NCBI RefSeq assembly: GCF_004208415.1
Contig: NZ_CP035758.1
Coordinates: 2,232,001 to 2,296,000 of the forward strand
Length of the DNA stretch: 64,000 nt
DNA from: Ktedonosporobacter rubrisoli
GTDB taxonomy: Bacteria; Chloroflexota; Ktedonobacteria; Ktedonobacterales; Ktedonobacteraceae
Direction: 5' to 3'
Shown: positions 8,837 through 16,664 of the stretch, one piece after another
Layout: each line of letters begins with the position of its first letter
Numbering within the stretch: position 1 is the stretch's first letter
The notes under the pieces: model-generated
Seen by the model: the letters and a program-made list of their open reading frames with translations, nothing else
Told to the model about the DNA's origin: nothing
Database searches by the model: none
Position numbers and translations under genes: made by a program

Positions 8837-9625
8837 GTGAGTAATCAGACTTCACTCGAAGTGAGCGGCGTCTCGAAAATATATCCAAACGGCTATGAAG
8901 CCCTGGCTGACGTCAGCTTTAATATGCAGCAGGGCGAGTTTATCTGTATCATTGGACGCAGTGGCGCGGGCAAATCTACCCTACTGCGCTGTATAAACGG
9001 CCTGCATCCTGTTACGCGTGGCAGCATACGCATTCAGGGAACAGAGATAACAAGCCTGCCCGATGAGGAGAAGCTGGCCATACGCCGACGCATCGGCTTT
9101 ATTTTTCAGGAATTCAATCTGGTGGGTCGCCTCAGCGTCATGCATAATGTCCTGAGCGGGCGCCTGGGATATATGAATGGCTTTCACTCTGTAATTGGCT
9201 ATTTTAGCCAGGAGCATCGTCAGAAAGCGCTTGAATGCCTGGGCCGCGTCCATATGCTGCATCGGGCTACTTATCGCGCCGACAATATCTCAGGTGGTGA
9301 GAAGCAGCGCGTAGCGATCGCCCGAGCTCTGGCTCAGGAGCCTCTCCTCTTGCTGGCTGACGAGCCAGTGGCCAGCCTTGATCCTGATCTCACCTGGGGT
9401 ATTATGGAGGACCTGCGCAGTGTCGCGCGCGAGGAGCATGTGCCGACGCTCGTCAATATTCATGATCTGGAGACGGCAAAGGCCTTTGCTGATCGCATTA
9501 TCGGGATTGCGCGGGGACGTATTCTCTATGATGGCCCACCCAGCGGCCTGACAACCGAACTTCTACGCGAAATCTATCGCAGTGACGATCCCAACCGACG
9601 CTCACGCTACGAACTGGTCTCATGA
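8837..9625 (+). CDS. phnC: Phosphonate ABC transporter ATP-binding protein PhnC
   Basis: A 262-residue ABC ATPase that powers phosphonate import with PhnD and PhnE. Visible motifs are Walker A (residues 40-48, GRSGAGKST), Q-loop Q91, signature ISGGEKQR (151-158), Walker B LLLADEP and an H-loop in NIHDLE. The family-typical GFIFQEFNLVGRLSV segment separates PhnC from other importers. The start is GTG at 8837; the ATG two bases earlier is immediately followed by a stop. The gene is not in the phnE-M operon: it sits on the far side of the oppositely oriented regulator gene and overlaps its 3' end by 19 bp. Confidence 0.93.
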   Translation: MSNQTSLEVSGVSKIYPNGYEALADVSFNMQQGEFICIIGRSGAGKSTLLRCINGLHPVTRGSIRIQGTEITSLPDEEKLAIRRRIGFIFQEFNLVGRLSVMHNVLSGRLGYMNGFHSVIGYFSQEHRQKALECLGRVHMLHRATYRADNISGGEKQRVAIARALAQEPLLLLADEPVASLDPDLTWGIMEDLRSVAREEHVPTLVNIHDLETAKAFADRIIGIARGRILYDGPPSGLTTELLREIYRSDDPNRRSRYELVS

Positions 9626-11292
9626 TTGGCCTGCACCCAGAAGCATACATCGGCATCATCGTCGGTACTGGCTAGATTGAGCATTTTGAGCAGGCGCCCG
9701 GCCACTAGCTTACCCAGGGCCTGGCCGTCATAAGCCAGGCTGGGCAGGCCGGCGCTTTGTGCTATCAAACTATTGCCATAGCCTAGCACCAGCTGAGCTC
9801 CCTGGCGGCGCTTGAGCATTCGTTGCAGGCGCAGGGCCGTTACATCATCGCTACAGAAGAAGGCTGTGGAAGGCGTGGCTTGCTGTAAGCGCTCATCCAA
9901 CCAGCCTGCGGAGAGCTCAGAGGCCTCGCCGAAGGAACAGGCAGCTCCGCCAAGCTGGCTCCATTTGCGCCGGGCGGCAGTTGGTTCAAGGAGGGAGCTC
10001 GGCCCTACAATCAGCTCAATATGCCGTTGGCCCTGAGCGCTCAGCCATTGCCAGCCGGCCAGCAAGCCTTCTTCCAGTAAGTCCTGTTCTAGCAATACGG
10101 TAGGGTGTCCACTGCGCATAAGCTCAAGTACCTGCGGATCGAGGGCATGCCATTGGGTCAAAAACAGGCCTTCAAAACGGCTGTTGGCCAGCATTTCAAA
10201 ATAGGCTCGTTCGTGCGCCGGTTGCTCTTTGCCAGCCGTACAGATCAGAAGATGCAAGTGGGCAGCGCTGAGCCTGGCTTGCATGCCGTCTACGATTTCG
10301 TTAAGGCCGGGATAACTCAGCGAGGGCAAGAGCAGACCGATCAAGTCGCCCTGGGGTTTATGCAGGCGGCGGGCATTAATATTGGGACGATAGCCCAACT
10401 CTTCGACAAGCTTAAGGATGCGGGCCGTGGTTTGCGGCGCTATGCGCCCATTCCCGTTGATCGCGCGCGAAACCGTGGCATAGCTTACTCCCGCTAGCTC
10501 GGCCACCGTCTTAAGCGTCATTTCGCGCTGCACTGCGGGGATAAAGCGCTGATCGGGGAGCATCAGCAGGCGCGTATATTCCTGATCCACAAGATGCAAC
10601 TGTTCAAGAGCCTGAAGCAGCTTGCGCTCTATGCCGCGGGCTAGACCGGGGCGTACCACGATAGGACCCCTTGAGAGTAGGGGCGAGGCGGCAAGGACGC
10701 GCAAGCGCGTCGGCTCCTGCTGGCTATAGCTCAAATATTCGCTTTCCATAATCGCCCCGGCAGCAACCTCACCGCTAAGCACTGCCTCGGCGACGGCGCG
10801 ATGATTGTGCAAAAAGCGCGGCAGGATATCTGCCTCTGGATCGATTCCCGCCTGTTGAAGCAGGAAGGTGGCGACAAGATAGCCTGTGGTAGAGCCAGGA
10901 TCGACAAAGCCAAAGCTCTGACCTTTGAGCTGAGTTAGATGAGTGTTCTCGCTATCGGCACGCGTAATAATCAAGCTGCGATAAGGTGGGGCATGCGCTT
11001 CACGCGGGTCAGCTTTATCTACAGGATTGGCCAGGGCGCGCACTCCCAGCCGGGCTTGAGCGAGGGCAAAGGCATATGGGCCTAGCTTGGCGGCATCGAT
11101 GGTTCCACGTTTGAGGCCGGCCAGTGTCTCTTCGTAGTTGTGGTTGACAACAATGTGTACGGGCAGGCCCATGGCGGCACTCAGGTGTTCCTCTAGTTGT
11201 TTTCTGGCCTCATGTGGCCATTCAATCTCCCAGCTGACCGCCGAATCCGCGGCAATAACGAGTGCTTCTGGAGGCTCAATATTCTGGCTCAT
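9607..11292 (-). CDS. PhnD-like sensor / LacI-type transcription regulator fusion
   Basis: A 561-residue protein of three parts. Residues of about 9-250 align along their length with the PhnD encoded at 13167: NYEETLAGL/NYTATIEAL, LGPYAFALA/FGPFSYVLA and GFVDPGSTTG/SFVDPASTSG, the last being the phosphonate-binding helix start. There is no signal peptide, so this domain should be cytoplasmic. Residues 258-310 form a LacI helix-turn-helix (TLKTVAELAGVSYATVSRAI, then the hinge GYRPNINARRL). Residues of about 315-561 are a LacI periplasmic-binding-protein fold, slightly short, with loss around 385-395. LacI proteins normally begin with the DNA-binding domain; here it is internal between two candidate sensor domains. 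The gene lies between phnC and phnE, so it very probably controls the phosphonate genes. Phosphonate binding is inference. Confidence 0.85.
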   Translation of the reverse strand: MSQNIEPPEALVIAADSAVSWEIEWPHEARKQLEEHLSAAMGLPVHIVVNHNYEETLAGLKRGTIDAAKLGPYAFALAQARLGVRALANPVDKADPREAHAPPYRSLIITRADSENTHLTQLKGQSFGFVDPGSTTGYLVATFLLQQAGIDPEADILPRFLHNHRAVAEAVLSGEVAAGAIMESEYLSYSQQEPTRLRVLAASPLLSRGPIVVRPGLARGIERKLLQALEQLHLVDQEYTRLLMLPDQRFIPAVQREMTLKTVAELAGVSYATVSRAINGNGRIAPQTTARILKLVEELGYRPNINARRLHKPQGDLIGLLLPSLSYPGLNEIVDGMQARLSAAHLHLLICTAGKEQPAHERAYFEMLANSRFEGLFLTQWHALDPQVLELMRSGHPTVLLEQDLLEEGLLAGWQWLSAQGQRHIELIVGPSSLLEPTAARRKWSQLGGAACSFGEASELSAGWLDERLQQATPSTAFFCSDDVTALRLQRMLKRRQGAQLVLGYGNSLIAQSAGLPSLAYDGQALGKLVAGRLLKMLNLASTDDDADVCFWVQANHETSS

Positions 11293-11325
11293 GTTCTACC
11301 GTCAAGATCCTCTAGCTTTTTTTGC

Positions 11326-11334
11326 ATTATAGCA
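11326..11334 (-). promoter_or_regulatory. Extended -10 element for the regulator gene
   Basis: On the minus strand this reads TGCTATAAT, a perfect -10 hexamer with the upstream TG of extended -10 promoters. It lies 34 bp before the regulator start codon. No good -35 was seen, as is usual for extended -10 promoters. Confidence 0.5.
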
Positions 11335-11479
11335 TATAGTTTTGACCCGCTATTCTGCCTGACCCAACTGCCTGAAATTCCATGATGCCAGGAAGGCTAG
11401 AGCCGGCATAAAAGATCCATATTAAATACATGTTAAATATATAATAAATATGAATTACAGAAATTTAAAGTAAAATGCG

Positions 11480-11509
11480 TTGACAAGAGCCCCTAAAATC
11501 AGCTACAAC
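11480..11509 (+). promoter_or_regulatory. Candidate sigma-70-type promoter of the phn operon
   Basis: A consensus -35 TTGACA at 11480-11485 is followed after 18 bp by TACAAC at 11504-11509. Transcription would begin near 11516, inside the palindrome described next, which is where a repressor site is expected. Confidence 0.55.
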
Positions 11510-11514
11510 TGAAG

Positions 11515-11532
11515 TGCGTAAAGCTTTACGCA
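11515..11532. promoter_or_regulatory. 18-bp perfect palindrome, probable LacI-type operator
   Basis: TGCGTAAAGCTTTACGCA is its own reverse complement over all 18 bases. Its form, with flanking TG/CA and AT-rich half-sites, resembles LacI/GalR-family operators, although the centre is GC rather than the usual CG. It begins 6 bp after the candidate -10 and covers the predicted transcription start. The neighbouring PhnD-LacI fusion is the obvious candidate ligand. Confidence 0.65.
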
Positions 11533-11862
11533 ACCGAACATACATCTGGGACAGGCGTAGGAAAACTTTTCAGCCCTTATTTGAGCTCCAGATTGCAAGT
11601 CTGGCAGTATGAAGAGCCTGCAAAAAGAGATGTGCCAGTATCGGAAGTATGTTTAAATAATCTATGAATTTATTTTATTGTTTATATAAATTACGTATAT
11701 TTAACTTTTAAATTATTGAGTATTAACATAGTATAAATACACTAGAAGAGATAGAGCAAGTTTGAGATCCTGTGCTCTGGTCAAGGGCAAATGAGGGGTG
11801 GAAGAACAGGAACAGAGGTGAGCCGGAGCGAAGTCATCCACATCTTGAGAATGGAGTTGAAC

Positions 11863-13113
11863 GTGTCAATTCAGGAGAAAGATAGGGCCGCGTTAGCCGA
11901 CTTGAAAAAGGAAGCTAATCATGAGCAGCCCGAGCAGAGGAAGGGCTCATTTTTCCGGCGCCCTGAACGTGATCTGTCCAGGCCCTTTGCTATGCCATAC
12001 TGGCCTCTGGTTCTGCCAGTTCTCCTCTGCGCTATTATCATGGCCCTCCTGGGTACACATATGATCGATCTGGGGACAATTGCGGTATCCTTGACGTTAA
12101 GTTTCAACGTCAATATCGCTGTAGCTGCTCTCATCCTGCTGGGAGGAGCGATCAGCCTTGTGCCCAGAGCCATCAAAAATCCGCAGACCTTGCGTAGCTC
12201 GAACACCATTATTTCCTTTGTGGTGGTGGCCCTCGTGGCTGTATTCTTTGCTACGCGTCTGGCGGATCTGGGTACCTTCGTCTATACCCTGGAGCTGCTG
12301 GATATCAATGTTATCGTGATCTTGCTATTGATGATCGGGCTGGTTGTCCTGGCCTTGCGAGGCAGCCAGTTGGCAGGCGCTGTGGTCATCCTGCTCTTCC
12401 TGGCCTGGGGCTTAAGCGTGAAAGGCTTTGGCCTCTCTACCTTTAGCGATCTCTTCCAGAGCGAGAGTGGTATCCGTCTGCTCAGAACGCTTATGCCGCC
12501 GCGCTGGAGCTATTTCAGTCATGTGACAGATGCGCTCTTTCTGACCATTCAGACGGCGGTGGCCGCGACGATCATCGGTATTGTCGGTGCGCTCCCTTTA
12601 AGCATTCTTGCCGCGCGCAATACGACGCCTCACCCGGTCATGTATAACACTATACGTCTTATTGTGAACACAATTAGATCGGTGCCAGCCCTGGTCATTG
12701 CCCTGCTCTTTATTCCCTTTGTCGGCCTGGGACCAGCCGCCGGTATTATGGGTTTGGGCGTACACTCGATCTCGGTTCTGACCAAGCTCTATGCCGAGTC
12801 CTTCGAGTCAGTCAAGCCGCAGCCGCTAGAGGCCTTGCGCGCCGTTGGCGCTAACGGGCTAAAGACTTTTTGCTGGGGGGTATTCCCACAGGGCTTTCCA
12901 GTAGTGGCCAGCTACTCTATTTATACCTGGGAATCCAATCTGCGCGACGCCACGGTTGTGGCCTTCGTTGGCGGCGGTGGCATCGGCTTCCTGCTGCAAT
13001 CGAACCTGTCTTTGCTTGACTATCAAAACGTCTCAGTTTTGCTGATTGTGCTTATCGTCACTGTTGCTCTGCTGGACCGGCTCAGTGATTTCGTACGCTC
13101 GAAAATCATTTAG
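11863..13113 (+). CDS. phnE: Phosphonate ABC transporter permease PhnE
   Basis: A membrane permease that pairs with PhnC and PhnD. The C-terminal 200 residues are the standard permease domain, with the coupling-helix region EALRAVGANGLKTFCWGVFP and the family-typical GGGGIGFLL. The N-terminal half is unusual, with about five extra hydrophobic segments. It contains two copies of a unit of about 37 residues: GTHMIDLGTIAVSLTL...NVNIAVAALIL and ATRLADLGTFVYTLEL...NVIVILLLMIG. I chose GTG at 11863 because GGAG lies 6 bases before it. The ATG codons at 11851 and 11791 are also possible but lack such a site. At 416 residues it is far longer than the E. coli protein of about 260. Confidence 0.9.
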   Translation: MSIQEKDRAALADLKKEANHEQPEQRKGSFFRRPERDLSRPFAMPYWPLVLPVLLCAIIMALLGTHMIDLGTIAVSLTLSFNVNIAVAALILLGGAISLVPRAIKNPQTLRSSNTIISFVVVALVAVFFATRLADLGTFVYTLELLDINVIVILLLMIGLVVLALRGSQLAGAVVILLFLAWGLSVKGFGLSTFSDLFQSESGIRLLRTLMPPRWSYFSHVTDALFLTIQTAVAATIIGIVGALPLSILAARNTTPHPVMYNTIRLIVNTIRSVPALVIALLFIPFVGLGPAAGIMGLGVHSISVLTKLYAESFESVKPQPLEALRAVGANGLKTFCWGVFPQGFPVVASYSIYTWESNLRDATVVAFVGGGGIGFLLQSNLSLLDYQNVSVLLIVLIVTVALLDRLSDFVRSKII

Positions 13114-13166
13114 CCCGTTTCGGTAAAGAGTATATTTCGTGTTTTAAGGATATAGGAAAAAACGCA

Positions 13167-14099
13167 ATGATCCGTTTACGCCATCAATCGAAACCGCTAT
13201 ATATGCGCGCTACAGCTCTGCTGTTGCTGCTCTTAACCCTGACCCTGGCGGCTTGTGGCAGTTCAGCCGCTGGCTCGCCCGCTGAGGCCAGTAACTGCAC
13301 TCCCAAGATCAGCTTAAAGCAATTGACGCTGGGTATTATTCCTGCCGAGAATGCCACCAAAGTTGCCGACTCTACTAAGGGCTTTGCCGATGCTGTCTCT
13401 AAGAAACTGTGCGTTCCGGTGCAAGTGTTTGTGGGTACGAACTATACGGCAACTATTGAGGCCCTGGCGAGCAAGAAAGTCGATGTGGCCTGGTTTGGTC
13501 CCTTTAGCTATGTGCTGGCTGCTGACAAATATAATGCGCAGGCCATCCTTATGCAGCTCTCCAGCTCCGGCCAGGATCACTACTTTAGCTACATCGTTAC
13601 GACGCCCAAAACTGGCATTAAGAGCGTTGCTGATCTCAAGGGTCACGGCTTTTCTTTTGTCGATCCGGCCTCGACCAGCGGCAATCTCGTTCCGCGCTAT
13701 ACCATGGTCAAGAATGGCCTTGATCCCGACAAGGATGTAAAGGGCACCTTTGCTGGTGGGCATGATGCCTCGCTGCTGGCTGTGTTGAGCGGCAAAGTTG
13801 ATGCCGGCGCGGTAGCCAGCGATACCTATAACGAGTTCCTCAAACAGGGCAAGTTCAAGGATGGTGAATTGACAATCGTGGGCAAGAGCGATGCGCTTCC
13901 TGAAGGGCCGCTGGCTGTAGACAAGGGCATGAAGCAGAGCGATAAGGATGCCATCCGTGACGCCTTTGTCTCGATCAAAGATAAGGCTGTGCTCAACGAT
14001 TATGTTGGCCAGGGTTTTGTAGCAACCGATGACTCAAAGTTTAACAGTATTCGCGATATTGCCAAAACCTTGAAGCTGAATTTGAACAAGCTATCTTAG
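13167..14099 (+). CDS. phnD: Phosphonate ABC transporter substrate-binding lipoprotein PhnD
   Basis: A 310-residue binding protein that captures phosphonates outside the membrane. The N-terminus is a lipoprotein signal (ALLLLLLTLTLAAC) with the lipid-modified cysteine at C30. The mature protein shows the PhnD fold with TNYTATIEAL, WFGPFSYVLA and FVDPASTSG, where the backbone and side chains of the STS segment hold the phosphonate oxygens in the family. It starts 53 bp after phnE. A strong hairpin directly after its stop codon probably sets its level apart from the catalytic genes downstream. Confidence 0.93.
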   Translation: MIRLRHQSKPLYMRATALLLLLLTLTLAACGSSAAGSPAEASNCTPKISLKQLTLGIIPAENATKVADSTKGFADAVSKKLCVPVQVFVGTNYTATIEALASKKVDVAWFGPFSYVLAADKYNAQAILMQLSSSGQDHYFSYIVTTPKTGIKSVADLKGHGFSFVDPASTSGNLVPRYTMVKNGLDPDKDVKGTFAGGHDASLLAVLSGKVDAGAVASDTYNEFLKQGKFKDGELTIVGKSDALPEGPLAVDKGMKQSDKDAIRDAFVSIKDKAVLNDYVGQGFVATDDSKFNSIRDIAKTLKLNLNKLS

Positions 14100-14108
14100 C
14101 TGCCAGGT

Positions 14109-14137
14109 TGAGTGCTGGCCGCAAAAGCCGGCACTCA
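14109..14137 (+). promoter_or_regulatory. Intercistronic hairpin after phnD
   Basis: TGAGTGCTGGC (14109-14119) pairs with GCCGGCACTCA (14127-14137) over 11 bp with one G-U wobble, around a 7-base loop. No T-run follows, so it is more likely an mRNA-stabilising or processing hairpin than a terminator. Confidence 0.6.
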
Positions 14138-14166
14138 GCTATAGATGATCGATAGGAATTGAGAAG

Positions 14167-14583
14167 ATGAATCAGTACCATATATTGGCAAATTGCCCCG
14201 AAGAGCAGGCCTGCCAGCTTGCTACTGACGTCCTGCAGAGCTATAGGACGAGTCAGGTCAAGTTGCTGAGCGGCCCCCGTCAGGGATTGGTGATGCTCAA
14301 GGTGCGCGAGACAGTGGCTGATAGCCAGTTTTATGCAGGCGAGGTTCTGGTGACCGAGGTCAAGCTAGAGCTGGATGGACAGTTTGGCTTTGGCATGGTT
14401 ATCGGTGATAGCCCACGACATGCCATGGCCGTGGCGCTGGTTGATGCGGCTCTGCGCAAAGGTGGCCTTCTGGCGGCGGACCTTAGCGACAAGCTGGGAC
14501 AGTTGCGGGCGGAGTTAGAGCGTTCGCGACAGCAGCTTTATCAGCGCGTGAGCTCCAGCAAGGTAAATTTTGAGCTGATGTAA
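14167..14583 (+). CDS. phnG: C-P lyase core subunit PhnG
   Basis: A 138-residue protein, close to the usual length of about 150. PhnG is part of the PhnGHIJ core that transfers methylphosphonate to the ribose of ATP and breaks the C-P bond. Recognisable family segments are GLVMLKVRETVADSQFYAGE and the GDSPRHAMAVALVDAAL region. It starts 67 bp after phnD, beyond a hairpin, and is followed 27 bp later by phnH. Confidence 0.88.
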   Translation: MNQYHILANCPEEQACQLATDVLQSYRTSQVKLLSGPRQGLVMLKVRETVADSQFYAGEVLVTEVKLELDGQFGFGMVIGDSPRHAMAVALVDAALRKGGLLAADLSDKLGQLRAELERSRQQLYQRVSSSKVNFELM

Positions 14584-14610
14584 GGGTGCCTATTTTGAAA
14601 GGAGGAGTTG

Positions 14611-15420
14611 GTGAGCGTACAGGTAGCAGCCTGGCATGACCGGCAACAGCGATATATTCATTATAGTACAGGCGTATTTCGGCAGTTGCTCGACTGTCTG
14701 GCCCGACCCGGTAAACTCAATCGCCTGGAAGATCCTATCTTCCTCGACGATCTGCCTACCTATTATTCGGCCCGGCGGCAAGCCCAGGTTCCGTTCAATC
14801 GCTATGCGCTGGGCGCCCTGATGACCCTGCTGGACGGCGAGGTAAGTTTTACCCTGGCCGCCGATGGGCACTGGTTGAGTGAGAGCGATGCGGCGGTGTA
14901 CTGGCTGGCTTTGCGGACTGGTTCGCATAGTGCGGCAGCCAGCGAGGCGACTTTTGCCCTCTTCTGCGATGGGAAAAGCGGCGGCTTGCTCCGTGAGCTT
15001 TCGCTGGGAACTCTGTTGGAGCCCGAGCTGAGCGCGACGGCTATCTATTGTGTGGAGCGCCTGGCCGATGAGCGCGAGCAGCTTTCTGGTCCTGAGGTGA
15101 TAAGTTGCGCGCTGCGCGGACCCGGCATTCCCGACCTGCGCAGACTGCAGATATCCGGCCTGGAAGCGCACGAGCTTGAGCTTATAAAGGCGACGCGCGG
15201 CGTCCAACAGTCAAGCATACAGGAACAGAGCAGTGAGCCTTTAGCCCTGGAGATTGGGCAGGACAATGAGCAGGCAAGGACCCTCTCGGCAGATGAGGCA
15301 AGCGACAAGAAGGAGTCGGACAGCTCAGGTGATTTTGCCCTGGGGGTCGATGTCTATCTGATTGACGCGACAGGGCTGTGTGTTGGCTTGCCGCGCACGA
15401 CCCGGCTGGTGAAAGGATAA
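14611..15420 (+). CDS. phnH: C-P lyase core subunit PhnH
   Basis: A 269-residue protein. The family regions FRQLLDCLARPGKLNRLEDP and LRGPGIPDLRRLQISG are clear, and the C-terminal VDVYLIDATG...GLPRTTRL is canonical. Between them lies an insertion rich in E, D, Q and S (about residues 200-245), absent from the E. coli protein of 194 residues. PhnH is a PLP-transferase-like fold without the cofactor and completes the PhnGHIJ complex. GTG at 14611 is chosen because AAAGGAGG lies 5 bases upstream; TTG at 14608 is too close to that site. Confidence 0.88.
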   Translation: MSVQVAAWHDRQQRYIHYSTGVFRQLLDCLARPGKLNRLEDPIFLDDLPTYYSARRQAQVPFNRYALGALMTLLDGEVSFTLAADGHWLSESDAAVYWLALRTGSHSAAASEATFALFCDGKSGGLLRELSLGTLLEPELSATAIYCVERLADEREQLSGPEVISCALRGPGIPDLRRLQISGLEAHELELIKATRGVQQSSIQEQSSEPLALEIGQDNEQARTLSADEASDKKESDSSGDFALGVDVYLIDATGLCVGLPRTTRLVKG

Positions 15421-15428
15421 ATTGGAAT

Positions 15429-16658
15429 ATGAGTTATGTTGCCGCCAAGGGCGGGACGCAAGCCGTCCTGAACTCTGAGCAGCTCATTGAGTATTTTCGT
15501 CTACAGGGAGAGAGCGAGCCGCTAAAAGTGCGCCAGGTCCAGGAGCAGATGCGCCATGCCGTGGATCGCTCGATGAGCGAAGGGGCTTTGTACGCGCCAG
15601 AACTCGCTTCCCTGGCGCTCAAACAGAGCGAAGGTGATACGCTCGAAGCCAGCTTCCTCTTGCGCGCCTATCGTTCAACTTTGCCGCGTGTGGCCTGTAG
15701 CCTGCCCGTAGAGGGAGCGCAGATGCGCACCTTGCGCCGCGTCTCGGCGACCTTTAAAGATATTCCAGGCGGGCAGATGCTCGGCCCTTCACGCGACTAT
15801 CAGCTCCGCTTGCTCAATACCAACCTTCGTACGGAAGCTGATGAGCAGCGACAGCAGTTTCTTGCCCAATTTGGCGAATTGTTTCCTGAGCAGGAAGCGC
15901 AGGATGAGGAGGAAGGCATCTTCCCTAAAGTTGTGGAGAGCATGCGCGCTCAGGGTATCCTGGCCGAGCCACCAGCCCAGGAGCAAAGCGAGGCCCAGGC
16001 TGAGCCTTACGACGTTACGCGCAAAGCTATTAGCTTTCCCGCACCAAGAAGTGCGCGCCTGCAAATTCTGGCGCGTGGCGAGGTGGGCAGTCTATTGGCC
16101 CTGGCCTATAGCGTCGTGCGCGGCTATGGCGACGTCCATCCTACGTTGGGAGAGCTGCGCTTTGGCTACCTACCCGTCGCGGTGGCTCATCCCTTAACTG
16201 GCGAAGCTGTGGAAATCGGCGAGATTCTGGCCACCGAATGCGAAATGGTCTCGAAAGTGCATACCAGCGATGATGAGGAGGCCATTCGCGAGCACAAAAA
16301 TGTGCCGCCAAAGTTTGGTCTGGGCTATGGCTTTTGCTTTGGCCATAGCGAGGTAAAGGCTATGAGCATGGCCATTCTTGATCGCTCGGTGAGTGCGGCC
16401 AAAAGTGGCAAGCAGATGGGCAAGGAGGGCCCGGCCTCGGATGAAGAGTTTGTACTGCAGCACGTTGATGGGATCGAGGCTGGCGGCTTTATTGCCCACT
16501 TTAAACTGCCGCACTATGTAACATTCCAGGCCGATATCAGTGTGCTCGAACGTGCGCGTGCGCACCAGGCTGAGCGCTTTGCCGAAAAGGTCCGCAAGCG
16601 CCAGCAGATCGAAGAGCAGCAGGCTCTCTTTGAGCAGGCCCTGGATAAGAAGGAATAA
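15429..16658 (+). CDS. phnI: C-P lyase core subunit PhnI
   Basis: A 409-residue protein, longer than the 354 residues of E. coli PhnI. PhnI acts as the nucleosidase that displaces adenine from ATP with phosphonate in the PhnGHIJ complex. It begins with the typical MSYVAAKGGTQAV. Later landmarks are LRRVSATFKDIPGGQMLGPSRDY, GEVGSLLALAYS and PPKFGLGYGFCFGHSEVKAM. The extra length includes an acidic central part near residues 140-190 and a Q/E/R-rich C-terminus. ATG at 15429 lies 8 bp after the phnH stop, with AAGGA upstream. A longer in-frame start inside phnH is unlikely. Confidence 0.92.
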   Translation: MSYVAAKGGTQAVLNSEQLIEYFRLQGESEPLKVRQVQEQMRHAVDRSMSEGALYAPELASLALKQSEGDTLEASFLLRAYRSTLPRVACSLPVEGAQMRTLRRVSATFKDIPGGQMLGPSRDYQLRLLNTNLRTEADEQRQQFLAQFGELFPEQEAQDEEEGIFPKVVESMRAQGILAEPPAQEQSEAQAEPYDVTRKAISFPAPRSARLQILARGEVGSLLALAYSVVRGYGDVHPTLGELRFGYLPVAVAHPLTGEAVEIGEILATECEMVSKVHTSDDEEAIREHKNVPPKFGLGYGFCFGHSEVKAMSMAILDRSVSAAKSGKQMGKEGPASDEEFVLQHVDGIEAGGFIAHFKLPHYVTFQADISVLERARAHQAERFAEKVRKRQQIEEQQALFEQALDKKE

Positions 16659-16664
16659 GCACGT

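Larger units (their letters stand above)
11293..11862. other. Regulatory region between regulator gene and phnE
   Basis: About 570 bp of AT-rich DNA between the regulator gene and the chosen phnE start. It contains leftward and rightward promoter candidates and an 18-bp palindrome, listed separately, followed by a leader of about 330 nt. The leader has only a weak hairpin, CCAGA near 11588 pairing with TCTGG near 11600, with no T-run. No other gene is seen. Confidence 0.7.

Noticed and set aside
11588..11604. Hairpin in the phnE leader as an attenuator or riboswitch
   Set aside because: The stem is only 5 bp, has no T-run and no conserved riboswitch core could be recognised.
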